DNA of 64,000 nucleotides from CTSOIL-112 sp964293815. Lineage in GTDB: Bacteria; Pseudomonadota; Gammaproteobacteria; Burkholderiales; Burkholderiaceae. Made by a program: the position numbers and the translations under genes. Below the pieces are notes generated by a model, which searched no databases, was not told the origin of the DNA, and saw only the letters and a list, made by a program, of their open reading frames with translations. Position 1 is the first letter of the stretch. The number at the start of each line of letters is the position of its first letter. This document shows, one piece after another, positions 27,539 to 37,210 of this stretch. The DNA lies in NCBI GenBank assembly GCA_964293815.1, contig CAXYYC010000010.1:1-64000 (forward strand), written 5' to 3'.

Positions 27539-28063
27539 TTATTTCAAACGTTCCAATACGCGTTGGGTCATGTCGTATTGTGGCTTGATGTACACCGCTT
27601 CTTGTACCACCAGATCATAGCCATCTTTTTCCGCGAGGTCACGGATCACCGTATTGGCGTTTTTGAGCAAATCTTGTAGCAATTTATTTTGCGCTTGTGC
27701 CAATTCAGTTTCAAAAGCGGTACGTTCGGTGTCAAACGCTTCGACCGCTTTGCCAATATCAGCTTCGCGTTGCGCGCGCTGCTCATCAGTCAATTTCGGG
27801 AAATCTTTTTCATACACCTGTTGTTTATTGCGAATCTCTGCGGCCTTTTGCTCCAAACCGCGTTCTCGCGATTTGAAATTTTTATCCAAAGTCGCGCGCG
27901 CATTTTTCGCAGGCGCCGATTCGGCCAGCAGTCGATCCAAGCTCACATAGCCGACCTTGAAGTCCTGAGCCATAGCCGAAAAAGATGGTAGTGCCAAAGC
28001 CATTGCTAAACCAACTGCGACTTTTTGAGCTGCCCATTTATTCGTCCAAGTTCTTGCATTCAT
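27539..28063 (-). CDS. skp: Periplasmic chaperone Skp/OmpH
   Basis: Skp (OmpH), 174 residues from the ATG at 28063, chosen because AAAGGTGGAAGTG precedes it; upstream in-frame ATGs lack such a site. A signal peptide (hydrophobic ~19-35, cleavage after AMA) precedes VGYVSLDRLLAESAPAK and then a charged coiled-coil region (~60-130), the tentacles of the trimer that holds unfolded outer-membrane proteins. Between bamA and lpxD, the conserved position. Confidence 0.93.
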   Translation of the reverse strand: MNARTWTNKWAAQKVAVGLAMALALPSFSAMAQDFKVGYVSLDRLLAESAPAKNARATLDKNFKSRERGLEQKAAEIRNKQQVYEKDFPKLTDEQRAQREADIGKAVEAFDTERTAFETELAQAQNKLLQDLLKNANTVIRDLAEKDGYDLVVQEAVYIKPQYDMTQRVLERLK

Positions 28064-28127
28064 CACTTCCACCTTTATCATCATGTCCATCTATATATTA
28101 AACAGATACAGCCTGCATCATAGCAGA

Positions 28128-30548
28128 TTAGAACGAGGTACCAATCTGGAATTGGAATCGTTGTTCTTCGTCACCCGCTTTTTTCTTGATCGGAATACCA
28201 TAGCTGAATTTCAACGGGCCAATCGGCGATGCCCACAACAGCCCTAAACCTGCTGAATAGCGCATACCTTCGCTACCTGCCACATAGGCGCTGGATTTTT
28301 GATCCGCCCAGACACCAGCAGCATCAGCAAAGACAAACAAACGCGCTGCTTTGCTTTTAGTCATGCCTGGGAATGGAAATTGCAGTTCCAAATTCGCAAT
28401 CGCGCGTTTGTTACCGCCAACGTAGTTATAACCGGTTTGCGTCGGGTCATTCGGATTCCGTGTTTCACGAGGACCGACGGTACTGCTGTCGTAGCCGCGA
28501 ACCGAACCCAAACCACCGGCAAAGAAGCCATTGTAAAATGGATAAACCGAACTACCCAAACCTTTACCATAGTCAAACTGGGTATTCAACGCCAGAGTGA
28601 AACGCTTACTCAATGGCACATATTGTTGATACTGATACGACAGCGTGTAGTATTTCAGATCGCCAAACGGGGTAATGGAACCCAGCACTTTTTGGTATTG
28701 ACCACGGCTCGGCATCACCACAGAGTCACGCGTATCGTAGCTCCAACCCAAGGTCATGGCGTAGGTCATGAAATGGTTTCTATTTTTGCCATATTTGCTC
28801 ATGAAATCCAAATAGCCAACAGGACTTCTGGCTTGATCCAACTCAATTTTGTTGTACTCGGGATTCATACCTAAATACAAACGGTGGCGTTCGGTCAAAG
28901 GAATACCGTAGACCAAGTTCAAGCCTGCCGTGGTATAAATAGTTTCCGACAAATTCAGCTTCGATTGATCGGTTCGACGATAGTACGCGCCCACCGTTTG
29001 ACTAATGCCATCTTTGGTAAAGTAGGGGTTGGTACTAGAGATGCTGATATTGCGCGATGATTTGCTGGTGTCAATCGCCACCGACAGTGATTGACCACTG
29101 CCCATAAAGTTGTTTTCGGTGATTGAACCAGACAAAGTGACTTTATCACTGGTGCTGTAGCCCAAGCCGAGTTTCAAGTCACCGGTTGGCAGCTCGTTCA
29201 CACTGTAATTCACATCCACCTGATTATTCGTGCCTTGCACGGGAACCACTTCAACATCTACTTTGTCAAAATAGCCCAAACGGTCAATGCGGTCACGCGA
29301 CAGGCGCACTTTCGCTCCGTCAAACAGGCCACTTTCCATCTGACGCACTTCGCGACGGATCACAAAGTCTTGCGTTCGGCTATTGCCGCTAATATTCACA
29401 CGGCGCACATACACGCGCTCCATCGGATTAACCGCAATCACCACATCAACCGTATGATCGGCTGATGGTTTGGGTTGAACGTCTACCTGAGCCAATGCGT
29501 AGCCATCTTCACCCAAACGATCATGAATATTTTCGACAATTTTGCTGATTTTTTCGCGCGAATAGGCGCTGCCAATGCGGTATTTCAGTAGTTTTTCAAT
29601 GTCCGCACGCGGTGTGCCTTTGGTATCGCCGACCAGCGACAAACTGCTGACACGGTACGGTTCGCCTTCTTTGACCGTTAAATTCAAATCCACGCCATTT
29701 TCTTTGGCCGATGGCGTCACGCGCACATCTGTGAAGTCAAAATCCAAATAGCCGCGATCATAGTAATACGCACGAATATTTTCCAAATCGGCTTTCAAAC
29801 GCTCTTCAGAGTAAACGCTATCCTTGGTATACCACGAGAAGATACCGTTTTTGTCCATTTCCATCTGATTGCGAATGGTGTAGTCGGACACATGGGTATT
29901 ACCATCAATTTTGATGCCGCGAATTTTTGTGCTTTTACCTTCGTCAACCTTGATGTTGACGATGACTTGATTGCGATCTTGTTTAATCACTTCGGTATTG
30001 ACTGCGGCGGCGGTCAAACCAGAATCATGATAGGCTTGCATCAACTCGCCTTTGATTTGCTCCAATGCCGCCGGATTGTACGGCATCCCTTGGGCAAACC
30101 CTTTGGATTTAAGGGTTTCACGGAAGGCTTTTGCATCCAAACGTTTCATGCCGGTGATTTTAAATTCCGAGATCACCGGACGCTCGCTGAGCTTGATTTT
30201 CAATACCGATCCATTCAAATCAGCGCTGATGTTTTCGTACAAACCCGAGTCATATAGGGATTTTACGACCACGGCTTCAGAATCTTTGGAATGGGTGTCA
30301 CCCACCTTAATTGGCAAAATATTAAATACCGTGGTCGGGTCGCTACGCTCCAAACCATCCACTGTGATGTCCGAGAGCACTGTACCCTTTTGAGCAGCCG
30401 CTTTAGCTGGCGCAGTGACGGCTTTTGCTTTGGTTTGCGGCGCGGTCACCGAGGTCTGTGCCCACGCAGGATTGGCCGCCAAAGCCCCCAACATGATGAT
30501 GCCCATATATCCAGGGGTGAAACGCAGGGTATGTTGTTTTGCAGACAT
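28128..30548 (-). CDS. bamA: Outer membrane protein assembly factor BamA
   Basis: BamA, about 806 residues from the ATG at 30548 (AGGAATAAC upstream; the open frame continues 26 codons into the end of rseP). Signal peptide to AWAQ, then five POTRA domains in the periplasm (~55-455) and a 16-strand beta barrel ending in Phe, as required for outer-membrane proteins. The lid-loop motif VRGYDSS (VRGF/Y type) is visible around residue 690. It folds and inserts beta-barrel proteins. Its neighbours rseP and skp act in the same envelope pathway. Confidence 0.97.
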   Translation of the reverse strand: MSAKQHTLRFTPGYMGIIMLGALAANPAWAQTSVTAPQTKAKAVTAPAKAAAQKGTVLSDITVDGLERSDPTTVFNILPIKVGDTHSKDSEAVVVKSLYDSGLYENISADLNGSVLKIKLSERPVISEFKITGMKRLDAKAFRETLKSKGFAQGMPYNPAALEQIKGELMQAYHDSGLTAAAVNTEVIKQDRNQVIVNIKVDEGKSTKIRGIKIDGNTHVSDYTIRNQMEMDKNGIFSWYTKDSVYSEERLKADLENIRAYYYDRGYLDFDFTDVRVTPSAKENGVDLNLTVKEGEPYRVSSLSLVGDTKGTPRADIEKLLKYRIGSAYSREKISKIVENIHDRLGEDGYALAQVDVQPKPSADHTVDVVIAVNPMERVYVRRVNISGNSRTQDFVIRREVRQMESGLFDGAKVRLSRDRIDRLGYFDKVDVEVVPVQGTNNQVDVNYSVNELPTGDLKLGLGYSTSDKVTLSGSITENNFMGSGQSLSVAIDTSKSSRNISISSTNPYFTKDGISQTVGAYYRRTDQSKLNLSETIYTTAGLNLVYGIPLTERHRLYLGMNPEYNKIELDQARSPVGYLDFMSKYGKNRNHFMTYAMTLGWSYDTRDSVVMPSRGQYQKVLGSITPFGDLKYYTLSYQYQQYVPLSKRFTLALNTQFDYGKGLGSSVYPFYNGFFAGGLGSVRGYDSSTVGPRETRNPNDPTQTGYNYVGGNKRAIANLELQFPFPGMTKSKAARLFVFADAAGVWADQKSSAYVAGSEGMRYSAGLGLLWASPIGPLKFSYGIPIKKKAGDEEQRFQFQIGTSF

Positions 30549-30622
30549 GTTATTCCTATTTTCCATATGAGTTAACGTCTTTTCGCTTTCTAAACCGATT
30601 GATGCGCCCCATTCACATTCGA

Positions 30623-31972
30623 TCACGCAAACCAGTGCGCGTCATTGAATAATGCAATGCCCATCAATAATAGTAATAATAGAAAGCCTATTTTTTGTCC
30701 AACCACTAAAAACTGTTCTGGCAAAGGCCGCCCTCGGACGGCTTCTGCGGCGTAGTATACCAAATGACCGCCGTCTAATACAGGAATTGGCAATAAATTT
30801 AACGTGCCGAGGCTGACGGATAGTACGGCCAAAAAGCCGAGAAATTGTGTGAAACCGCCATGAGCGCTATTGCCTGCCTGCTTGGCGATCGTCACTGGCC
30901 CGCCAATGTTTTTCACACTCAAATGGCCTGTGACAATTTTATATAAACCCTTTAAATTCAAGCCAATTTGTTCTATCGTGGTATCCACGCCCAAATAAAT
31001 TGCCTTGAACAACCCACGGTGTTCGGTCACCATCGGCACATCCGAGGCCACCTGTATGCCCACGCGCCCAACCGTAATCGGTGCTTGTCCGGGTTGATTC
31101 ACCGGCAGCGTCTCAGCCTTCGGTGTGATTTCAGCAGAAAAAGTTTCGTTTTGGCGCTGAACCATCAAGGTCACCACGCGATCTGGGCTGGCATGAATGG
31201 CACTCAGAATCTGATTACCGCTGGTGCGAACGCCATTAACGCCAATCAAAACATCGCCCGCTTTTAACCCAGCCTGCTCAGCCGGAGAGCCAGCCACAAC
31301 CTGACCAATCGGCGCATTTTTTTGATACAGCGCCAAGCCGACCTGCTCTTGCCAATTTTGTTGATCCAAACTGATTTGCGCCAAGGACAACGGTGAACTG
31401 GTGTGCTCATTACCCGCCGTATCGCGCCACTTCAGCGTGATGCTGCCTTGATCCAACAAAGTTTTAATGACCGACGTTTGAACGTCTGCATAGCTTTTAA
31501 CCGGTTGCTGATTGATTTCGAGCACCGTATCACCGTCTTTGATACCGGTTTGCGCCAATACCGACTGCATACTCGGCGAGGACAGTACCGGCGCAGGCAT
31601 ACGCGCCGTACCATAATGCAGCCCCGCAAAGACTAAGGCGGCAAAAATTAAATTCACCAGCGGACCAGCCGCCACAATCGCCATGCGCTGCCACACTGAG
31701 CGCGAAGCGAAGCTCCCTGCGACGGCCTGTGACTGTGATTCTTTGGTCGCAATGCTGTATTCGCCGCGCATTTTGACATAGCCGCCCAGCGGAATGCTGG
31801 CAATGCAAAATTCAGTGCCTTCGCGATTTTTCCATGTATACAACGGCTTGCCAAAACCGACGGAGAATTTTTCAATCGCCACGCCCGCGCGTTTGGCCAC
31901 CCAATAGTGCCCCCACTCGTGGATGGTCACCAGCACCAATATGGCGACTAAAAAGGAAAACAACTCGATCAT
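30623..31972 (-). CDS. rseP: Intramembrane zinc metalloprotease RseP
   Basis: RseP, 449 residues, a site-2 protease. The zinc motif HEWGH is in the first membrane helix (VTIHEWGHYWVAKRAGV, ~16-32) and the third ligand in the LLPIPVLDGGHLVYY stretch near residue 395. Two PDZ domains lie between (~120-310), the second with GSPAEQAGLKAGD. In the sigma-E response it cleaves the anti-sigma factor RseA and also clears signal peptides. TAGGAATATTTT precedes the ATG. Located between dxr and bamA as in most proteobacteria. Confidence 0.97.
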   Translation of the reverse strand: MIELFSFLVAILVLVTIHEWGHYWVAKRAGVAIEKFSVGFGKPLYTWKNREGTEFCIASIPLGGYVKMRGEYSIATKESQSQAVAGSFASRSVWQRMAIVAAGPLVNLIFAALVFAGLHYGTARMPAPVLSSPSMQSVLAQTGIKDGDTVLEINQQPVKSYADVQTSVIKTLLDQGSITLKWRDTAGNEHTSSPLSLAQISLDQQNWQEQVGLALYQKNAPIGQVVAGSPAEQAGLKAGDVLIGVNGVRTSGNQILSAIHASPDRVVTLMVQRQNETFSAEITPKAETLPVNQPGQAPITVGRVGIQVASDVPMVTEHRGLFKAIYLGVDTTIEQIGLNLKGLYKIVTGHLSVKNIGGPVTIAKQAGNSAHGGFTQFLGFLAVLSVSLGTLNLLPIPVLDGGHLVYYAAEAVRGRPLPEQFLVVGQKIGFLLLLLLMGIALFNDAHWFA

Positions 31973-32019
31973 AAAATATTCCTATCGCAGACCAAGCCAA
32001 TGATTGACGTGGTTTGCCA

Positions 32020-33237
32020 CTATTGAATTAAGGAAGTACGGATATACCCATGCGCCCATTCTCTAACCTGCGCATCAACGGCACAAACGGCCTCTAAACT
32101 GTTTGGCGCATCGGGACATAAGGCATTGAGTGCCTGCTCGTTGACCCGAGCAATGTCCAAAAAGGCGATTTTCTCGTCCAAAAAGGCCGCCACGGCCACT
32201 TCATTGCTCGCATTGAGCACAATCGAGGCCGCACCGCCCGCGTTGAGTGCGTCAAACGCCAAGCGCAAATTGGCAAATTTATGCAAATCTGGCTCAAAAA
32301 ACGTCAGTTGCCCGACGCTGGCTAAGTTCAACAGATTCACGCCCGAACTCATCCGTGCCTGTTCTGGCGCGGCGTGTCCCAACGCATGGGCAATCGGTAC
32401 ACGCATATCGGGATTCCCCAGCTGCGCCAAACTCGAACCATCGACATAATCCACCAGTGAATGAATCACACTCTGCGGATGAATCACCACATGAATGCGC
32501 TCTGCCGGTACGCCAAACAGCCAATGCGCCTCAATGACCTCCAAGCCTTTATTCATCATGGTCGCGGAGTCCACCGAAATCTTCCGCCCCATTTGCCAAC
32601 GCGGATGCGCACATGCCTGATCCGGCGTGATGTCACGCAACTGCTCCATCGGCGTATGCAAAAACGGTCCGCCCGACGCAGTCAGGGTCAAACTCGCGAC
32701 ACCGCGAGCATTCACACCGGTGATGGATTCGCCACACGGCGGCAAACATTGATACAGCGCGTTATGCTCGCTGTCAATCGGTAACAGCGTCGCACCATGC
32801 TCGGCGACCGCCTGCGTCATCAACGCACCGGCCATCACCAATGATTCTTTGTTCGCCAATAATAATTTTTTACCCGCGCGCGCCGCCGCCATCGTTGGCA
32901 GTAAACCCGCCGCACCGACAATCGCCGCCATCACCGTAGTCACTTCAGGCGCACTGGACACATCACACAGCGCTTGCACGCCGACCAAGACCTCGGTTTT
33001 ACAACTGGTCTGCTGCAAACGCGCCCGCACATCCCGCGCCACTGATTCATCCAAGACCACGGCATATTTCGGCTGAAACTGCACGCACTGCTTCACCAAC
33101 AATTCCGCCTGATGATTACCCGTCAGTGCAAATACCTCAAATTGCTCAGGATGACGCGCAACCACGTCCAAGGTTGAGCACCCAATCGAACCGGTCGCGC
33201 CCAATACCGTAATGACCTGTTTATTCATAAAACCCAT
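32020..33237 (-). CDS. dxr: 1-deoxy-D-xylulose 5-phosphate reductoisomerase
   Basis: Dxr, 405 residues (402 if the second ATG at 33228 is used). It converts DXP to MEP with NADPH, the committed step of the non-mevalonate isoprenoid pathway. NADPH-binding GATGSIGCSTLDV is at the N-terminus; LLPIDSEHNALYQCL carries metal-binding Asp and Glu; MNKGLEVIEAHWLF completes the active site. The product feeds undecaprenyl diphosphate synthesis by the nearby uppS. Confidence 0.97.
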   Translation of the reverse strand: MGFMNKQVITVLGATGSIGCSTLDVVARHPEQFEVFALTGNHQAELLVKQCVQFQPKYAVVLDESVARDVRARLQQTSCKTEVLVGVQALCDVSSAPEVTTVMAAIVGAAGLLPTMAAARAGKKLLLANKESLVMAGALMTQAVAEHGATLLPIDSEHNALYQCLPPCGESITGVNARGVASLTLTASGGPFLHTPMEQLRDITPDQACAHPRWQMGRKISVDSATMMNKGLEVIEAHWLFGVPAERIHVVIHPQSVIHSLVDYVDGSSLAQLGNPDMRVPIAHALGHAAPEQARMSSGVNLLNLASVGQLTFFEPDLHKFANLRLAFDALNAGGAASIVLNASNEVAVAAFLDEKIAFLDIARVNEQALNALCPDAPNSLEAVCAVDAQVREWAHGYIRTSLIQ

Positions 33238-33251
33238 TCAATTCCAAACGA

Positions 33252-34088
33252 TTAACCACGGTGCATCGACAACCAACTGAGCAAAACGATCTGCAAAGGC
33301 AACACCGGCAAAATCGCATCAATCCGATCCAAAATCCCACCATGACCGGGTAAACTGGCACCGCTGTCCTTCACGCCCGCGCAACGTTTCAGCCACGACT
33401 CAAACAAATCACCGATAATACTCTGATAGGTCAAGAAAAACGCCATGATCAGCACCACGCTGACCGAAATGCGCAAATCGGCAAAACCATCCGGTTTAAG
33501 CCACAGCGCAATGACGGCCAAATAAATCGTCACGCCAACCCAAGCGCCCGCCGCGCCCTCAATCGTTTTACCTGGGCTGATGGATGGCGCCAGTTTGTGT
33601 TTACCCAACGCGCGACCCGTGAAATACGCGGCAATATCCGCGATCCAAACCACGGCCAACAAGCCGAGCAAAAACCAGCCTTCTTGCGGTGATTGGCGAA
33701 TGTACAAAAAACACAAACCGGCAGGCAGCAGCACCAATGCGCCGCACAGCATCAATACCCAGTGATTGACCACTTTCCAGCCAAAATACAACCACAGCGG
33801 CACGATGAGCAGCCAAAAAGCCACCGAGACAAACATCACCATCGAAAACACCCAAGGATGATACCGATTGGCAAACGAAATCCACAGCAAAGCCAGCAAA
33901 ACCGGCATCAGCATGACATACAACGCCTTCGGAATCTGCGGCAACTTGGCCAAATTTGCCCATTCCGCCGCCGCCCACGCCATCAAAATACCCACACCGG
34001 CAAACCACACACGGTTCGGTGCGAAAAACACCATGCCGGCAAAAACGAGCAGCATAATAATGGCGGTGATGATGCGTTCTTTAAGCAT
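33252..34088 (-). CDS. cdsA: Phosphatidate cytidylyltransferase
   Basis: CdsA, 278 residues from the ATG at 34088, chosen because TTGGAGACGAG precedes it (the frame opens 11 codons earlier). A polytopic inner-membrane enzyme making CDP-diacylglycerol from phosphatidate and CTP, the precursor for PgsA (also in this window). About eight hydrophobic segments; the C-terminal signature runs from SISPGKTIEGAAGAW to PGHGGILDRIDAILP with the conserved Asp-Arg-x-Asp. Confidence 0.96.
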   Translation of the reverse strand: MLKERIITAIIMLLVFAGMVFFAPNRVWFAGVGILMAWAAAEWANLAKLPQIPKALYVMLMPVLLALLWISFANRYHPWVFSMVMFVSVAFWLLIVPLWLYFGWKVVNHWVLMLCGALVLLPAGLCFLYIRQSPQEGWFLLGLLAVVWIADIAAYFTGRALGKHKLAPSISPGKTIEGAAGAWVGVTIYLAVIALWLKPDGFADLRISVSVVLIMAFFLTYQSIIGDLFESWLKRCAGVKDSGASLPGHGGILDRIDAILPVLPLQIVLLSWLSMHRG

Positions 34089-34201
34089 CTCGTCTCCAAT
34101 AATTCTAAGGTTTCTGGTCAACTAAATAATCAGGCCAACTCCTTTGTCTATCCCTTAGCACGGGAGCCATCGGAATTGGCCGGTTGTATGAATCATTCGG
34201 T

Positions 34202-35011
34202 TTAGGCACTGATATTCTGCACCTGCGCACTGGTTCGACCGAAACGGCGTTCGCGCTGTTGGTACGAGCCGATCGCCTTAGCAAACTGCTCGCGGTCAAA
34301 TTCCGGCCAATACACCGGCGTGAAATACAGCTCAGTATAAGCCAACTGCCACAGCAAGAAATTCGATACACGCGCCTCGCCGCCGGTGCGGATAAACAAA
34401 TCCGGCTCCGGCAAATCGGATAACTGCAAATACGGGCGCAATTCGCTCTCTTCGACAAACGCATCAACCGCCGTGCCTTGACGCACACGCTCGGCCAACA
34501 TTTGATTCATTGCATTCAAAATATCCCAACGACCACCGTAATTCGCACACACCGTCAGGGTCATGACCTCGCCATTCACCGTGGTATCGTGCGCTTGCTT
34601 AATCAAGCCCTGAATCGTCTGATCAAACGCCTCCAGCGCACCAATCACCCGCAAGCGAATACCATTATCCGCTAAGGCTTTGATTTCACGGCGCAAACTG
34701 CGCATAAACAGTTTCATCAAAAAAGATACTTCGGTCGGCGGACGACGCCAGTTTTCTGAACTGAATGCAAACAAGGTCAAATGACGCACGCCCATATCCA
34801 CGCACGCGCGCACCACTTCACGCACCATTTGCACGCCGCGCTTGTGCCCCCAAACACGAGGTAAGCCGCGCGAGGTAGCCCAGCGACCATTGCCATCCAT
34901 GATGATAGCGATGTGTTGCGGAATCTCGCCGACCTCAGGAACCGCTTGGGTACTGCTAACCGCTGAAATAGCTGAGGCTGGCGCGATGGATGAAGGGGAC
35001 TGTGTACTCAT
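34202..35011 (-). CDS. uppS: Undecaprenyl diphosphate synthase
   Basis: UppS, 269 residues, a cis-prenyltransferase extending farnesyl diphosphate to C55 undecaprenyl diphosphate, the lipid carrier for peptidoglycan. IAIIMDGNGRWA (about residue 34) holds the catalytic Asp; the TLFAFSSENWRRP motif and C-terminal PDLFIRTGGEARVSNF are also visible. The first ~25 residues, rich in Ser/Ala/Pro, are a non-conserved extension. Upstream is frr and downstream cdsA, the standard order. Confidence 0.97.
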   Translation of the reverse strand: MSTQSPSSIAPASAISAVSSTQAVPEVGEIPQHIAIIMDGNGRWATSRGLPRVWGHKRGVQMVREVVRACVDMGVRHLTLFAFSSENWRRPPTEVSFLMKLFMRSLRREIKALADNGIRLRVIGALEAFDQTIQGLIKQAHDTTVNGEVMTLTVCANYGGRWDILNAMNQMLAERVRQGTAVDAFVEESELRPYLQLSDLPEPDLFIRTGGEARVSNFLLWQLAYTELYFTPVYWPEFDREQFAKAIGSYQQRERRFGRTSAQVQNISA

Positions 35012-35144
35012 AATATTTTCTGCTCAATAATCCAACGCAGTGTAACCACGCGGATGGGACATTGTGACAATGGATGTCGCTGACGCAAACTGTGCGCAAA
35101 ACCTGACTCGCGCCAACGCGCAAGCCTCGTGCGCACCAGAGTGC

Positions 35145-35705
35145 TTAAACCGTCATGATGTCGGCTTCTTTTTGCGTCACCAGTTTGTCCACTTCCGCCA
35201 CAAATTTATCGGTCATTTTTTGCACGTCATCCTGCGCACGACGCTCATCGTCCTCAGAGATGTCTTTGTCTTTCAACATTTTTTTCAGATGTTCGTTCGC
35301 GTCACGGCGGATATTACGCACGGCGATTTTGGCATTTTCGCCTTCGTGTTTGACCACTTTAACCAATTCTTTGCGGCGCTCTTCAGTCAAAGCCGGCATC
35401 GGCACACGAATCAAATCGCCCATAGACGCAGGATTCAGACCCAAATCAGACTCACGAATCGCCTTCTCAACCGGCGCGATCATATTCTTTTCCCACGGCT
35501 GCACGCCGATGGTGCGCGCGTCAATCAAGGTTAAATTGGCCACTTGTGACAACGGCGTTGGCGAACCGTAGTAATCAACGTGCACTTGATCGAGCAAACT
35601 TGGATGCGCGCGACCGGTGCGCACTTTGCTCAAATCATGCTTGAGCGACTCGATGGATTTTTGCATTTTTTGATCTGCTTGTTGCTTCACGTCAGAAACC
35701 GACAT
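35145..35705 (-). CDS. frr: Ribosome recycling factor
   Basis: RRF, 186 residues. It splits post-termination ribosomes together with EF-G. Features include the N-terminal KMQKSIESLKHDLSKVRTGR helix, VDYYGSPTPLSQVANL in the hinge region and the C-terminal helical RRDANEHLKKMLKDKDISEDD. AAGGAGTAATGT precedes the ATG. It opens the envelope block; the usual upstream pyrH, tsf and rpsB are not adjacent, so that operon has been split. Confidence 0.97.
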   Translation of the reverse strand: MSVSDVKQQADQKMQKSIESLKHDLSKVRTGRAHPSLLDQVHVDYYGSPTPLSQVANLTLIDARTIGVQPWEKNMIAPVEKAIRESDLGLNPASMGDLIRVPMPALTEERRKELVKVVKHEGENAKIAVRNIRRDANEHLKKMLKDKDISEDDERRAQDDVQKMTDKFVAEVDKLVTQKEADIMTV

Positions 35706-35857
35706 ACATTACTCCTTGTATTTAAACTTGATCGTTGTGCTGGCATACGCCGATGATTTCCCTGAGTTTTTGGTAAGCATCATTTAGGCGTAAAAACTGT
35801 GTCATTTTACTTCATTTTTCAAATGGAAACGTTAGAAAAGCGCCCTCCAGCGGCGAT

Positions 35858-35884
35858 AAAAAACGCGAGACTTTCGCCTCGCGT
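35858..35884 (-). terminator. Rho-independent terminator of the first gcdH
   Basis: ACGCGAG (35863-35869) pairs with CTCGCGT (35878-35884); on the - strand the stem is followed by a T run. Confidence 0.85.
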
Positions 35885-35907
35885 TGCGCTTTCCTTGGCA
35901 CCAGAAT

Positions 35908-37095
35908 TTAGAAAAATGCCTGAATCCCTGTCTGCGCACGCCCCAAAATCAAGGCGTGAATATCGTGCGTGCCTTCGTAGGTGTTGACCACTTCGAGATT
36001 GACCAAATGACGCGCCACGTTAAACTCATCCGAAATACCGTTGCCGCCGAGCATATCGCGCGCCAGACGCGCGACATCCAGCGCCTTACCGCACGAATTG
36101 CGCTTCATCATCGAGGTGATTTCCACCGCTGCCGTACCCGCCTCTTTCATGCGTCCCAGACGCAAGCAGCCTTGCAAGCCCAGCGTGATTTCAGTCTGCA
36201 TATCCGCCAATTTCTTTTGAATCAATTGGTTAGCGGCCAAAGGACGACCAAACTGTTGACGATCGAGGACATATTGTCGTGCCGTGTGCCAGCAATTCGT
36301 CGCCGCGCCCAACGCACCCCATGCAATACCGTAGCGCGCCGAATTCAGACAGGTAAATGGTCCTTTTAAGCCACGCACATCAGGAAAGGCATTTTCAGCG
36401 GGGACAAATACTTCGTCCATTACGATTTCACCCGTAATGGAAGCGCGCAGGCCGACTTTGCCATGAATCGCAGGCGCAGACAGCCCTTTCATGCCTGTTT
36501 CGAGGACAAAACCGCGAATCTCGCCCGCATCGTCTTTCGCCCAAACCACAAAAACATCGGCAATCGGCGAATTGGTAATCCACATTTTATTACCGGTCAG
36601 CGAAAAACCGCCATCCACCGCACGCGCGCGCGTAATCATGCTGCCCGGATCAGAACCGTGGTTCGGTTCGGTCAAGCCAAAGCAACCAATCCATTCGCCG
36701 CTGGCTAATTTTGGCAAATACTTTTGTTTCTGCGCTTCAGTGCCAAACGTGGCAATCGGCAACATCACCAACGAGCTTTGCACACTCATCATGGAGCGAT
36801 AACCCGAATCAACCTGCTCCACCGCGTAGGCGATCAGCCCGTAGCACACATCGTTCAAACCCGAACCACCGTACTGCGTATCAATGGTCGCACCGAGCAA
36901 GCCCAGTTCACCCATTTCCTTGAAAATCGCAGGATCGGTGGATTCATTGCGAAACGCATCACGCACACGCGGCGCGAGTTTTTCCTGCGCATACGCGGTC
37001 GCGGTGTCCAGCACCATGCGCTCTTCGTCAGAGAGTTGTTCGCGCAAAAGCAGAGGATCGTCCCAGATAAAGCTGGCTTTGGTGGTAGCAGTCAT
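35908..37095 (-). CDS. gcdH: Glutaryl-CoA dehydrogenase (copy 1)
   Basis: An acyl-CoA dehydrogenase of 395 residues from the ATG at 37095 (AAAAAGGCCTAT upstream; the frame opens 26 codons earlier). The glutaryl-CoA subfamily is indicated by SGYRSMMSVQSSLVM, the FGLTEPNHGSDPGSM FAD region, and YEGTHDIHALILGRAQTG near the C-terminus with the catalytic Glu. It would oxidise and decarboxylate glutaryl-CoA to crotonyl-CoA using FAD and electron transfer flavoprotein, in lysine, tryptophan or glutarate breakdown. Monocistronic with its own terminator. A very similar second copy begins at 63115. Confidence 0.92.
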   Translation of the reverse strand: MTATTKASFIWDDPLLLREQLSDEERMVLDTATAYAQEKLAPRVRDAFRNESTDPAIFKEMGELGLLGATIDTQYGGSGLNDVCYGLIAYAVEQVDSGYRSMMSVQSSLVMLPIATFGTEAQKQKYLPKLASGEWIGCFGLTEPNHGSDPGSMITRARAVDGGFSLTGNKMWITNSPIADVFVVWAKDDAGEIRGFVLETGMKGLSAPAIHGKVGLRASITGEIVMDEVFVPAENAFPDVRGLKGPFTCLNSARYGIAWGALGAATNCWHTARQYVLDRQQFGRPLAANQLIQKKLADMQTEITLGLQGCLRLGRMKEAGTAAVEITSMMKRNSCGKALDVARLARDMLGGNGISDEFNVARHLVNLEVVNTYEGTHDIHALILGRAQTGIQAFF

Positions 37096-37210
37096 ATAGG
37101 CCTTTTTCAACACGTTAGAAAAATGAAAATTGTATTTATCATCAGCCAAAATGCCCGCGAACGCAAGCACCACTTAAATCGACACATTCAACCACTGATG
37201 ATGCCAACCC

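Noticed and set aside
32026..32045. TTAAGGAAGTACGGATATAC resembles the GGAAACACGGAA repeat end
   Set aside because: It lies within the last codons of dxr and differs at several positions; coding constraint explains it.
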